Assembly: GCA_002839125.1 (NCBI GenBank)
Contig: PGXI01000001.1
Span: 1 to 37,335 of the forward strand
DNA length: 37,335 nt
Direction of reading: 5' to 3'
Source of the DNA: Tenericutes bacterium HGW-Tenericutes-5
GTDB lineage: Bacteria > Bacillota_I > Bacilli_A > Izemoplasmatales > Hujiaoplasmataceae
Numbering within the stretch: the first letter of the stretch is position 1; each line of letters begins with the position of its first letter. The notes under the pieces are model-generated. The model saw only the letters and a list, made by a program, of their open reading frames with translations. It was not told the DNA's origin and did not search any database. The translations under genes and the position numbers were made by a program. This document shows, one piece after another, positions 24,524 to 32,713 of the stretch.

Positions 24524-25829
24524 ATAGATGTACATATGTTTTCTTTTTGTAGTATACCAAAATTACAATTCCGAGACCAAATGTACATAATATGTATAAA
24601 GAGATAATTGAAAAATTTGAAATTATAAATCCCGCTAGCAAAGATGCTAAAGGTATTAACGCTTGAGATACAATGTTTGATACACTTATTACTTTTCCGA
24701 GTTGATTCTGATCTATATTGTTTTGCATAATAATTTGAACCGGAACATTAAACGATGTTGAGGCTAAACCCGCTAACAGACCTGAAATAACCGTTAAAAT
24801 TAAAGTCAAATTTATTGAAATATAGTTTAAATAATAAAGTATCATTACCGAAGCCATCAACGCTATAGCTACACCCATAGCGAAGACCGATCTCATTAAA
24901 CTCTTGCCATAACTTTTCTTTTTTGGGGCTTTTGCGAGTATTAAAGCCATTACTATTCCAGCAACTGAAAAACCAATTAATATTATTGAATACCAATTTT
25001 CTACTGTCAAAAAATTCATAAAAAGATACTTAGGTTCAGAATTTAGTCCATAATCTATAAAATAAGGAAAACCATTATTCAGAATTGGAACTATGAAAAA
25101 ATTAAGAGATAGAGCCATAATTAGCAAACTAAACATAGCCTTATAATTATATAGATACTTCATACCACTTTTAATTTCTTCAAAAACCTTAATCTTTCGA
25201 TCTTCACGATGTTCAAAATGATCATACTTGATAAACATTTCCGTGACCGCAGAAATCAAATAGGCTAATCCATTAATGAAAAATATGATATAGATATTGA
25301 AAGCAGAAAACATGATGCCACCCAATATAAGTCCAGCAATATTTTGAAGACTCATTGAACCATGTAATAAACTGGATGCTTGTGGCAATTCATCTTCAGT
25401 AACAATGAATTTTAATAATGATCCGCTTGCCGGATTAAAAAAAGCTGAGTTTAAACCTAAGATTACATTCATTGCGAATAATGCAATCAATTTAAAATTT
25501 GAAGCTGGATCTAAAAAAATAATTAATCCAACTGATAATATTACAAAACCTCTTATATAATCAGTTAAATACATAATTTTAACCTTATTTATTCTATCTG
25601 CCAACACCCCTCCAAAAGGCATAAAAACCAATAGAACTAGACCCGCAACACCTAAGTATATTCCTTGAACTAAAGGGGCATATGTTTCTCCATATACCTC
25701 TTTAGCTATTCTAAGAACATATAGACTCATCACAAAATTAAATAAAATGTGTGCTACATTCGAAACCAATACTCCATAAAACAATAATGTATAATTCTTA
25801 TTTTTGAATACGTTCACTTTGTTTTCCAT
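24522..25829 (-). CDS. MFS transporter, macrolide/drug-efflux-like
   Basis: 435 residues, twelve predicted transmembrane helices. The opening NYTLLFYGVLVSNVAHILF and the loop 2-3 signature GGVLADRINKVKIMYLTDYI match the Bacillota MFS branch that includes Mef-type efflux pumps and many uncharacterised exporters. It is last in the run beginning at 27800 and starts 8 bases after the SHOCT-like gene. In this context it could export a compound that stresses the envelope, but the substrate is unknown. Confidence 0.87.
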   Translation of the reverse strand: MENKVNVFKNKNYTLLFYGVLVSNVAHILFNFVMSLYVLRIAKEVYGETYAPLVQGIYLGVAGLVLLVFMPFGGVLADRINKVKIMYLTDYIRGFVILSVGLIIFLDPASNFKLIALFAMNVILGLNSAFFNPASGSLLKFIVTEDELPQASSLLHGSMSLQNIAGLILGGIMFSAFNIYIIFFINGLAYLISAVTEMFIKYDHFEHREDRKIKVFEEIKSGMKYLYNYKAMFSLLIMALSLNFFIVPILNNGFPYFIDYGLNSEPKYLFMNFLTVENWYSIILIGFSVAGIVMALILAKAPKKKSYGKSLMRSVFAMGVAIALMASVMILYYLNYISINLTLILTVISGLLAGLASTSFNVPVQIIMQNNIDQNQLGKVISVSNIVSQALIPLASLLAGFIISNFSIISLYILCTFGLGIVILVYYKKKTYVHL

Positions 25830-25837
25830 GATGTTCT

Positions 25838-26224
25838 CTATTCTACAAGAATCTTAATTATATCTCCATCCGCAGATTTCACATTTACGATTTCACCCAT
25901 AACTCCTGAGTTGATCATACCGATTAGTTCATCAATATCCAAATCAAAGTCTGCTGTATCAACTTTCATAATCTTTTTGCTTTTTAAAAGTTTTGCGAAT
26001 TCGATTGGTAGTTCGATTCTAACTTCATCACCATCAGCTGAATCTACAAGAATCTTTAACATTCTAAATTGATTCTTCTTAAATACTACTTGTGATTCTT
26101 CCTTTTCTTCTGAAGCTCCTAATGAATTCAATAATTTTTCTGCTTGTTCAGCATTAATAACATTTTTTGATAATAAATCTAATATTTTAAGTCTTTCTGC
26201 CTTTAAATCATTATTTCTTGCCAT
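25838..26224 (-). CDS. SHOCT-like / YvlB-LiaX-like small protein
   Basis: 128 residues, soluble. Residues 10-35 (ERLKILDLLSKNVINAEQAE and following LL) form the bihelical SHOCT-like hairpin also found at the N-terminus of YvlB/LiaX-type envelope-stress proteins. Residues about 53-128 form a beta-rich domain (MLKILVDSADGDEVRIELP, then IDELIGMINSGVMGEIVNVK). The same arrangement can be traced in the C-terminal half of the VanZ protein two genes upstream. Lies 14 bases after the DUF2089 gene. Likely role in sensing or damping envelope stress, by analogy only. Confidence 0.75.
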   Translation of the reverse strand: MARNNDLKAERLKILDLLSKNVINAEQAEKLLNSLGASEEKEESQVVFKKNQFRMLKILVDSADGDEVRIELPIEFAKLLKSKKIMKVDTADFDLDIDELIGMINSGVMGEIVNVKSADGDIIKILVE

Positions 26225-26238
26225 TTTCTTTATCCCCC

Positions 26239-26736
26239 TTATTTTAATTTAGCTAGCAATTCAGCTGCTTCTTCAGGTGTAATTTCACCTTTATCTATTT
26301 TTTCTAAGATTTCAACTCTTGATGTATCTGGTGTTTCATCAACTTTTACTTCTTTTTCTTCTTTTTCTTCTTTACCATCTAGTTGGTATCCTAATCCTAC
26401 TACTACGTCATCAAGCATTTTTTTGATTGTTGGGTATGAATACCCCATTTCTTTTTCAATTGCTTTGATATTTCCGCGATTCTTAACAAATACTTCGATG
26501 AAATAAAGTTTCTCTGTGTCTAAATAATTGAATTTTGATAATGTGAATTGCCCTTTGATCTCTGTTGAACAATGGTTACAAACTAATTGAACAACTTCTA
26601 AATCATGATGACAAACTGGGCATTCAGATATAACCGGATATTTCTTTGAATTTTGTTTGTGACCTTTTAAATTAAATGATTTTTTGATATCTTCTTCGAT
26701 TGATCTTCTTAAATCGTCTTTTAAATCTAACTTCAT
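26239..26736 (-). CDS. DUF2089 protein: zinc ribbon, helix-turn-helix and SHOCT-like tail
   Basis: 165 residues. Zinc ribbon C39-x2-C42...C53-x2-C56, then a DUF2089 helical region with a helix-turn-helix-like segment (NIKAIEKEMGYSYPTIKKML, 89-108), a charged linker (121-135), and a C-terminal hairpin EILEKIDKGEITPEEAAELL (142-161). That last motif is the same SHOCT-like element as in its two neighbours. The combination suggests a DNA-binding regulator of its own operon. GGAG lies 8 bases before the ATG. Confidence 0.82.
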   Translation of the reverse strand: MKLDLKDDLRRSIEEDIKKSFNLKGHKQNSKKYPVISECPVCHHDLEVVQLVCNHCSTEIKGQFTLSKFNYLDTEKLYFIEVFVKNRGNIKAIEKEMGYSYPTIKKMLDDVVVGLGYQLDGKEEKEEKEVKVDETPDTSRVEILEKIDKGEITPEEAAELLAKLK

Positions 26737-26759
26737 AATTTGTCTCCTTTTTTATTTTT

Positions 26760-27566
26760 TTATATTGTTTTAATTATTACTTTTTCTTTAGTGTGAGCAT
26801 TAACTTTGATTTTGATTCCTTTAGAATTAACGATTTTAATTAATTCAGCTTTTGTTATTGGCATATCCATTTTATCAAACTTAATGAACGGTATAGCTAA
26901 TTTAAATAAAACTAATGGTATTGGAAAAAAGAACAGAACACTCAAGAACTTTGTTACTTTTGCTTCATCAGGAATTATTATTCTTAATTTTACAAAATGA
27001 GCATTATTTGTAAATCTGATATAACTTTCACTACTATATAAATATTTATAAGCTTTCCTTGGCGATATTTCATTTGATTGAAGTTTATTATATATTTCAT
27101 AATCACTTAGATTATACTTTTTGTTAAAAATCAACATAAATAATCCAAATCCTAAGATGAAACCTCCGAAATCATATAAGAATATATCTAATGCACTAGC
27201 TGTTCTATCTATCGGTATATTTTGTAAAAGTTCATCCGCTGTAGCTGTTAATAATCCTAAAACCAAAACTTTTAAAATTGATAATCTCCATTCCCTAGCT
27301 GTAAAGAAATATGAGATTCCCAAAATCATGTATTCAAAAACGTGTGCTCCTTTTCTTACAACGATGTTAAGCGTTGATAATGAGATAGTGTTGTTTACAA
27401 ATACAGAGTCTAACAATGATTTGATATTAACACTTAAACCCGAACTCATCTCTCCCGATTCTGTTCCTGAGAACAGTGACATAGAAAATATGAATAGTGT
27501 TATTACGATTGTTATACTTAGTGTAATTACTTTCTGCTTATTTCTTTTCAGTTTCTCTGTTAGCAT
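26760..27566 (-). CDS. VanZ-family membrane protein fused to a SHOCT-like/YvlB-like domain
   Basis: 268 residues. Residues 12-148 are a VanZ-like four-helix membrane domain with the family marks FSMSLFSG (27-34), RKGAHVFEYMILG (71-83) and D111-ELLQ...R121...D127. Residues about 155-178 (DYEIYNKLQSNEISPRKAYK) are a SHOCT-like hairpin. Residues 190-268 resemble the second half of the protein encoded at 25838-26224 (FVKLRIIIPDEAK versus FRMLKILVDSADG; KAELIKIVNSKGIKIKV versus IDELIGMINSGVMGEIVNV). One hydrophobic segment (about 207-227) sits inside that region. VanZ relatives confer low-level teicoplanin resistance; the function here is unknown. Its first 29 bases overlap the end of the 43-residue gene upstream, and GGAG lies 7 bases before the ATG. 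Confidence 0.83.
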   Translation of the reverse strand: MLTEKLKRNKQKVITLSITIVITLFIFSMSLFSGTESGEMSSGLSVNIKSLLDSVFVNNTISLSTLNIVVRKGAHVFEYMILGISYFFTAREWRLSILKVLVLGLLTATADELLQNIPIDRTASALDIFLYDFGGFILGFGLFMLIFNKKYNLSDYEIYNKLQSNEISPRKAYKYLYSSESYIRFTNNAHFVKLRIIIPDEAKVTKFLSVLFFFPIPLVLFKLAIPFIKFDKMDMPITKAELIKIVNSKGIKIKVNAHTKEKVIIKTI

Positions 27567-27669
27567 AAACTCTCTCCCAATATCCTTCTGATGATAAATC
27601 TTGATTAACTGCTCTTGTCATATCGTTCCATCTGACAATGCTATTCAGTCTCTTCATAATATTTTTCAT
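27538..27669 (-). CDS. 43-residue protein with YWERVY motif
   Basis: Short frame not covered by any longer gene: ATG at 27669 preceded by AGGAGG with 6-base spacing, stop TAA at 27538. The product starts MKNIMKRLNSIVRWNDMTRA and contains GYWERVYANRE near the end. It is basic, soluble and without cysteines. The near-perfect ribosome binding site and the overlap with the VanZ start (29 bases, a coupling arrangement) support a real gene. It shares YW[ED]xVY with the 36-residue protein just upstream. I recognise no family. Confidence 0.72.
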   Translation of the reverse strand: MKNIMKRLNSIVRWNDMTRAVNQDLSSEGYWERVYANRETEKK

Positions 27670-27689
27670 ATAAGATCCTCCTAATTTAT

Positions 27690-27800
27690 TTATTTGTTTT
27701 TACAAGGTTTGCAAATATCTGTGTATACTTGATCCCAATATTCTTGTGGGCATACGCCATAAGTGTAAACTCTTACTAATTTGTCATTTCTTTGTTTCAT
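27690..27800 (-). CDS. 36-residue cysteine-containing protein with YWDQVY motif
   Basis: The ATG at 27800 has AAGGGGG 8 bases upstream; a longer in-frame start at 27887 lacks a ribosome binding site and lies almost at the transcription start, so I reject it. The product contains YGVCPQEYWDQVYTDICKPC, with C17, C30 and C33. The three cysteines could bind a metal, perhaps with a partner protein or as a dimer. First gene of the run; it shares YW[DE]xVY with the next small protein. Function unknown. Confidence 0.72.
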   Translation of the reverse strand: MKQRNDKLVRVYTYGVCPQEYWDQVYTDICKPCKNK

Positions 27801-27892
27801 TTTTATTTCCCCCTTATTAATAAAAATGGGTTTAAGTGTTAATTCAATCTTATTGATTAATTTCAGTTGATTTATTAACTTTATCAACTTAC
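27801..27892 (-). promoter_or_regulatory. Structured ~90-base leader of the envelope operon
   Basis: The untranslated leader holds repeated TTGAT/ATCAA elements that can pair, for example AGTTGAT with ATCAACT, and TTAATCAA with TTGAATTAA. It is longer than other leaders in the window. I do not recognise a known riboswitch and see no terminator in it. Confidence 0.4.
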
Positions 27893-27898
27893 ACCTTA

Positions 27899-27926
27899 AT
27901 TATATCAAGGTTTTTATTAATGTCAA
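27899..27926 (-). promoter_or_regulatory. Consensus promoter of the envelope operon
   Basis: TTGACA (27921-27926) and TATAAT (27899-27904) with 16-base spacing, both exact consensus. The transcript would start near 27892. Confidence 0.85.
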
Positions 27927-27949
27927 GCATTTTTTATTATTTTTTTTAA

Positions 27950-27994
27950 TTTTTTTAAACTTTTATTAAAAAAAGCCAATTTTCTTGGCTTTTT
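27950..27994 (-). terminator. Terminator of uvrB
   Basis: 10-bp stem AAAAAGCCAA/TTGGCTTTTT (27970-27979 with 27985-27994), followed by T-rich sequence on the minus strand; 30 bases after the uvrB stop. Confidence 0.87.
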
Positions 27995-28024
27995 AAATTA
28001 ATTTTTTTAATTTTTACTTTAATT

Positions 28025-29986
28025 TTATAAATTTTTCTTCAATTCAAATATTAAATCTCGAATTCGAGCAGCTTGTTCAAAATCTAATTCCTTTGCATAA
28101 ACCATCATTTGTCTTTCTAACATTTCAATATTCTTTTCAATTTCTTTTTTACTCAACTTATCAAAATCATAAGAATCTTGATTAGCTTCAGTTTTAATTG
28201 ATATTGAATCCGGAATATTTTTAAGAATTGTTTTTGGAGTAATCAAGTTCACTTTATTATATTCTTCCTGGATTGATCTTCTTCTATTAGTTTCATAGAT
28301 TGCTTTTTCCATTGATTGCGTGATACGAGTCGCATACATTATGACGTGACCGTTAACATTTCTCGCAGCCCGACCAATTGTTTGGATTAATGATTTCTCA
28401 CTTCTTAAGAATCCTTCTTTATCAGCGTCCAAAATTGCAATCAAAGAAACTTCAGGTAAATCTAAACCTTCACGTAAAAGATTGATACCGACTAAAATAT
28501 CGAAATCACCCAAACGCAACTTTCTTATTATTTCCATTCTTTCAAGAGATTTAACCTTCGAATGTAAATAACCCACTTTATATCCCAGGGATTTTAAATG
28601 GTTTGTTAAATCCTCGCTCATTTTGATTGTTAAGGTTGTAATTAGAACTCTTTCTTTTTGGTTGATTGTTTTATTTATTTCAATTAATAAGTCATCGATT
28701 TGGTTCATTGACTCTCTTACTTCAACAATCGGATCAACAAGTCCAGTCGGTCTAATAATCTGTTCAATTACATACTTACTTCTTTCAAGCTCATAATCAC
28801 CAGGCGTCGCAGACACATAGATGACTTGATTTATCTTTTCATTGAACTCATCAAAATTAAGTGGTCTGTTATCCATAGCGCTTGGTAATCTAAACCCATA
28901 ATCAACAAGAGTTTGTTTTCTTGATCTATCACCATTAAACATACCTCTTACTTGAGGTAAAGTAACATGAGACTCATCAACAATCAATAAAAAGTCTTTC
29001 GGGAAAAAGTCTATAAGAGTTGATGGTGTCTCACCTTCTCCTCTTAAAGCTAAATGTCGGGAGTAGTTTTCTACTCCAGCCACGGTTCCCATTTCCCTTA
29101 GCATTTCTAAATCATACATTGTTCTTTGTTCTATTCTTTCAGCTTCTAAAAGCTTATTATTATCCTTGAAAAATTTAATTCTTTCTATAAGTTCTTCCTT
29201 GATTCTTCCTAAAGCTTCTTCTAATTTATCGCTATCCGTTAAGAAGTGAGACGCTGGGAATAAAGATAACATTTCATAGTCTTTATAAATTTCTCCAGAA
29301 ACAATATTAAATTCTCTAATTCTTTTTACTTCATCAAAATCAAATTCGATTCTTATTCCTTTAGTTTTATTGTATGGCGGCAATATTTCAACTACATCAC
29401 CTCTCACTCTAAAACTTCCTCTGACAAAATCAATATCATTTCGAACATAAAGAATATCAATCAAACGATTTAACAAGGCTTCTCGAGAAATTTGTTCAGA
29501 TTTTCTTATCGTTACCATTCCGGCTTTATAAACTTCAGGATCACCGATACCATAGATACAAGATACACTGGCAACGATTATAACATCTCTTCTTTCTAAT
29601 AAAGATGAAGTAGCCGCATGCCTAAGCTCATCAATTTCGTCATTGATTGAAGCATCCTTTTCAATATAAATATCCGCTCCGGGAACATAAGCTTCCGGTT
29701 GATAATAGTCATAATAAGAAATAAAATACTCAACGCGATTTTCTGGAAATAAGGCTTTTAATTCCGAATAAAGCTGTCCCGCTAAGGTTTTATTATGAGC
29801 AAGTACAAGCGTGGGACGATTCACTTCCTGAATAACATTAGCTACAGTATAAGTTTTACCTGTACCAGTAGCCCCCAACAATACTTGTTCTTTTATTCCA
29901 TTATTTAAATTGTCAATTAATTGCTCGATTGCTTTGGGTTGATCCCCCATCGGCCTATAATCTGACTTTAAAATAAATTTATCCAT
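28025..29986 (-). CDS. uvrB: UvrABC excinuclease subunit B
   Basis: 653 residues, the helicase-like damage-verifying subunit of nucleotide excision repair. Walker A GATGTGKT at 38-45, the beta-hairpin region rich in tyrosine (YFISYYDYYQPEAYVPGADI), DESH box, the helicase blocks GINLLREGLDLPEVS and QTIGRAARN, and the C-terminal UVR domain (last 35 residues, LDFEQAARIRD) that contacts UvrC. Start at ATG 29986, with GGTG 7 bases upstream, rather than the GTG three codons earlier. No uvrA follows; the gene stands alone with its own terminator. Confidence 0.97.
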   Translation of the reverse strand: MDKFILKSDYRPMGDQPKAIEQLIDNLNNGIKEQVLLGATGTGKTYTVANVIQEVNRPTLVLAHNKTLAGQLYSELKALFPENRVEYFISYYDYYQPEAYVPGADIYIEKDASINDEIDELRHAATSSLLERRDVIIVASVSCIYGIGDPEVYKAGMVTIRKSEQISREALLNRLIDILYVRNDIDFVRGSFRVRGDVVEILPPYNKTKGIRIEFDFDEVKRIREFNIVSGEIYKDYEMLSLFPASHFLTDSDKLEEALGRIKEELIERIKFFKDNNKLLEAERIEQRTMYDLEMLREMGTVAGVENYSRHLALRGEGETPSTLIDFFPKDFLLIVDESHVTLPQVRGMFNGDRSRKQTLVDYGFRLPSAMDNRPLNFDEFNEKINQVIYVSATPGDYELERSKYVIEQIIRPTGLVDPIVEVRESMNQIDDLLIEINKTINQKERVLITTLTIKMSEDLTNHLKSLGYKVGYLHSKVKSLERMEIIRKLRLGDFDILVGINLLREGLDLPEVSLIAILDADKEGFLRSEKSLIQTIGRAARNVNGHVIMYATRITQSMEKAIYETNRRRSIQEEYNKVNLITPKTILKNIPDSISIKTEANQDSYDFDKLSKKEIEKNIEMLERQMMVYAKELDFEQAARIRDLIFELKKNL

Positions 29987-30073
29987 TTTAATCACCGGTA
30001 TTAGTATATCATATAAATTAAATCAACTGGTTATTTATTGATTAAATTGATAGAATAGTAATAGGTGAAATTA

Positions 30074-31732
30074 ATGAAAATTCTATTAGTAGGAATAAAC
30101 TCTAAGTTTATCCATCCTAATCTCGCAATAAGATATTTAAAAGCAAATTGTGATTATGATGTAAAAATATTAGAGTACACAATCAAAGATAAGTTTGATG
30201 ACATAATTAAAGATATGAAAATTGATCAATATGATATTATTGGTTTTAGTTGTTATATTTGGAATATCGAACTCATCACAAATATCCTAAATCATATAGA
30301 GATTACCTTTAAGAATAAAACAATTATTCTCGGTGGTCCGGAAGTAAGTTATGATTATGACTCTTACTTGCTGGAAAAACTTGCCCAATTTATTATTACT
30401 GGCGAGGGAGAATTAACTTTTAATTCTTTGGTAACGGCAATCGACAAAAAAACCGACCTTTCTTCCATACCAAATCTATCCTATATATATAAGGATGAAA
30501 TAATCAGAACTAAAACAGAACAAATTAAAGATCTTAACATTTTAAAATCTCCTTATCATTTTGCAAATGATTATCATGATATTCATAATAAAATTCAATA
30601 TGTTGAACTATCTCGCGGTTGCCCTTATAAATGTAGCTATTGCTTAGCATCTCTAGAAAAAGGATTAAGATTCTTTGAAATCAAAAATGTTTTTACAATT
30701 ATTGATCACTTAGTTGATAAGGGAGCTAAAACCATCAAGTTTTTGGATAGATCCTTCAACGCTAATAAAACCATAGCTTTAGATTTTTTCAAAATTCTCA
30801 TTGAAAAGGACTACCCAAATACAGTTTTCCAGTTCGAAATAAATGGCGATGTATTACATGAAGACATAATTGAGTATCTTAAATTAAACCTTAAACAAAA
30901 TTATATTCGCTTTGAACTCGGCATTCAATCAACCAATCCTATCGTTAACAAAGCTATTGATAGAAAACAAAACACTGAACAATTAATCAATAACATCATA
31001 AAACTTCAAGAAACCAATGTAATTCTTCATCTCGATCTTATCGCAGGTCTACCACATGAAGACCTGGAGAGTTTTAAAAACACTTTTAATGAAATATTTT
31101 TATTGTTTTCACCAGAACTTCAACTAGGATTTTTGAAGATGTTGAAAGGAACTAAAATAAGAAAAGAAGCTAAAATCTACGATTACAAATTTCAAGAATT
31201 ATCACCTTATGAGATTACTGAAAATAAATTTATTTCTAATGAAGAACTAAAAATAATCCATAAAGTAGAAACCATGCTTGAAATCTATTGGAATCGACAT
31301 TTTATGAACAATACTATAAAATTGATTCTTTCAAATAATTCAAATCCATTCGATTTCTTTCTAAAATTCTATGAGTATCATGAAAACAAAAATATTTCTT
31401 TTAGAAATTACCAATTGTCAGACTTGTTTATAAACATCAAAAATTTTCTGTTAGACATGAATCTCTTTAACATTAAAATAGATGATAGTTTGAAGTTAGA
31501 TTACTTATCGTATAACAAGATTAAACCAAAGATCTACTGGGAAGACAAACTTAATAAACAGGAAATACTAAGAGAGTTCTTTGTTATTAATAATACTTAT
31601 CCAATCGATCTACTATACAAATACTCTCTCGTTACTAAATATCAATTAGGTTATCTAATTGTAATTTATCTTCCCAATGGAAAAATCATTTACTATTTAT
31701 CAAACAATCAAACAAAAAGAATTAGTCTCTAA
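30074..31732 (+). CDS. B12-binding-domain radical SAM protein (DUF4080 type)
   Basis: 552 residues. Residues about 1-120 are a cobalamin-binding-like Rossmann domain (GINSKFIHPNLAIRYL, DIIGFSCYIWN, ILGGPE), but without the classical DxHxxG base-off ligand. The radical SAM core begins at 175 with ELSRGCPYKCSYC; C183, C187 and C190 bind the [4Fe-4S] cluster. The C-terminal 150 residues match the DUF4080 region. It may install a methyl or methylthio group, but the substrate is unknown. ATG at 30074 has AGGTG 6 bases upstream; I reject the GTG three codons earlier. Confidence 0.85.
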   Translation: MKILLVGINSKFIHPNLAIRYLKANCDYDVKILEYTIKDKFDDIIKDMKIDQYDIIGFSCYIWNIELITNILNHIEITFKNKTIILGGPEVSYDYDSYLLEKLAQFIITGEGELTFNSLVTAIDKKTDLSSIPNLSYIYKDEIIRTKTEQIKDLNILKSPYHFANDYHDIHNKIQYVELSRGCPYKCSYCLASLEKGLRFFEIKNVFTIIDHLVDKGAKTIKFLDRSFNANKTIALDFFKILIEKDYPNTVFQFEINGDVLHEDIIEYLKLNLKQNYIRFELGIQSTNPIVNKAIDRKQNTEQLINNIIKLQETNVILHLDLIAGLPHEDLESFKNTFNEIFLLFSPELQLGFLKMLKGTKIRKEAKIYDYKFQELSPYEITENKFISNEELKIIHKVETMLEIYWNRHFMNNTIKLILSNNSNPFDFFLKFYEYHENKNISFRNYQLSDLFINIKNFLLDMNLFNIKIDDSLKLDYLSYNKIKPKIYWEDKLNKQEILREFFVINNTYPIDLLYKYSLVTKYQLGYLIVIYLPNGKIIYYLSNNQTKRISL

Positions 31733-31754
31733 ATGACTAATTCTTTATTTTTTA
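31717..31754. terminator. Bidirectional terminator between the radical SAM gene and pfkA
   Basis: Perfect 12-bp stem (31717-31728 with 31736-31747), 7-base loop, T6 to the right and an A-rich flank to the left. The radical SAM stop codon (31730-31732) is in the loop. Confidence 0.92.
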
Positions 31755-31756
31755 AC

Positions 31757-32707
31757 TTAGTTTAATTTGCTTAAATACTTGTACAAATCACTCGGTTTAT
31801 TTTCTTGAATCAATGCTTTATCAAATTCAATATGTCCCACATCAAGACTCTTAGTATAAACAGCATAACCGCCTTTGCCTTCGCTAAGTAATTCTACTGC
31901 ATGTACACCCATTTTGCTTGCTAAAACTCTATCAAAAGCGCTAGGAGTACCTCCTCTTTGAATATAGCCAAGAACTGTGGCTCTTGCTTCATAACCGGAA
32001 TTTTCTTGAATCTTTTCAGCTAAGATTTTTACATCAGTTATATGTTCAGCGACAACTACGATTAAATGTCTTTTTCCCATACTTTCCGCTTTTTGAACTT
32101 GTTTTAAGATATCAGCTTCGTTATACCCTGTGTCTTTGGTAATGACGATTTCCGCTCCTGTTGCTATCCCTGAAAAAATTGATAAGTCGCCACAGTTTCT
32201 TCCCATAACTTCAACTACGGTACATCTTTGATGAGAAAAAGATGTATCTCTTAATTTATCAATAGCGTCAATTGCCGTATCTAAAGCCGTGAAGAACCCA
32301 ATTGTAAATTCTGTACATGCAATATCATTGTCAATAGTACCAGGAATTCCGATACATTTAATCCCCATCTCATTTAGAGCCATAGCGCCTCTAAATGTAC
32401 CATCTCCACCAATACATATCAAATTTTCTATCTCTAGAGCCTTTAAATTATTAACTGCAATTTGCCTTACTTCTTTCTCCTTAAAAGATTCTAATCTTGA
32501 AGATCCTAAAATTGTCCCGCCACGATTTAAAATTTGTCCAACATCGTTGCGTTCCATTCTTTTAATTTTTCCTTCTACTAATCCTTTATATCCATCAAAA
32601 ACTCCATAAGCTTCAAAACCATAGTTTATAGCGCTTCTGACAACCGCTCTAACACAAGCGTTCATTCCGGGTGCGTCGCCACCGGATGTTAACACAGCTA
32701 TTTTCAT
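31757..32707 (-). CDS. pfkA: 6-phosphofructokinase, ATP-dependent
   Basis: 316 residues, the committing kinase of glycolysis. TSGGDAPGMN at the N-terminus, GGDGTFRG (100-107) with glycine where PPi-dependent enzymes carry aspartate, and the catalytic GTIDND (D126). Full length. I start it at ATG 32707, which has AAAGG 9 bases upstream; the ATG two codons earlier is only 3 bases from it. The ribosome binding site overlaps the last codons of dnaE (7 bases between the frames), so it is in an operon with dnaE. Pairing of dnaE with glycolysis genes is common in Bacillota. Confidence 0.96.
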   Translation of the reverse strand: MKIAVLTSGGDAPGMNACVRAVVRSAINYGFEAYGVFDGYKGLVEGKIKRMERNDVGQILNRGGTILGSSRLESFKEKEVRQIAVNNLKALEIENLICIGGDGTFRGAMALNEMGIKCIGIPGTIDNDIACTEFTIGFFTALDTAIDAIDKLRDTSFSHQRCTVVEVMGRNCGDLSIFSGIATGAEIVITKDTGYNEADILKQVQKAESMGKRHLIVVVAEHITDVKILAEKIQENSGYEARATVLGYIQRGGTPSAFDRVLASKMGVHAVELLSEGKGGYAVYTKSLDVGHIEFDKALIQENKPSDLYKYLSKLN

Positions 32708-32713
32708 AATCAT

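Noticed and set aside
27121..27591. 156-codon open frame on the plus strand, antisense to the VanZ gene
   Set aside because: No ribosome binding site, low-complexity translation rich in Asn/Lys/Ile, and it mirrors a well supported gene; a shadow frame.
27801..27892. Known riboswitch or T-box in the envelope operon leader
   Set aside because: Repeated TTGAT/ATCAA pairs exist but no conserved riboswitch core, T-box sequence or terminator is visible.
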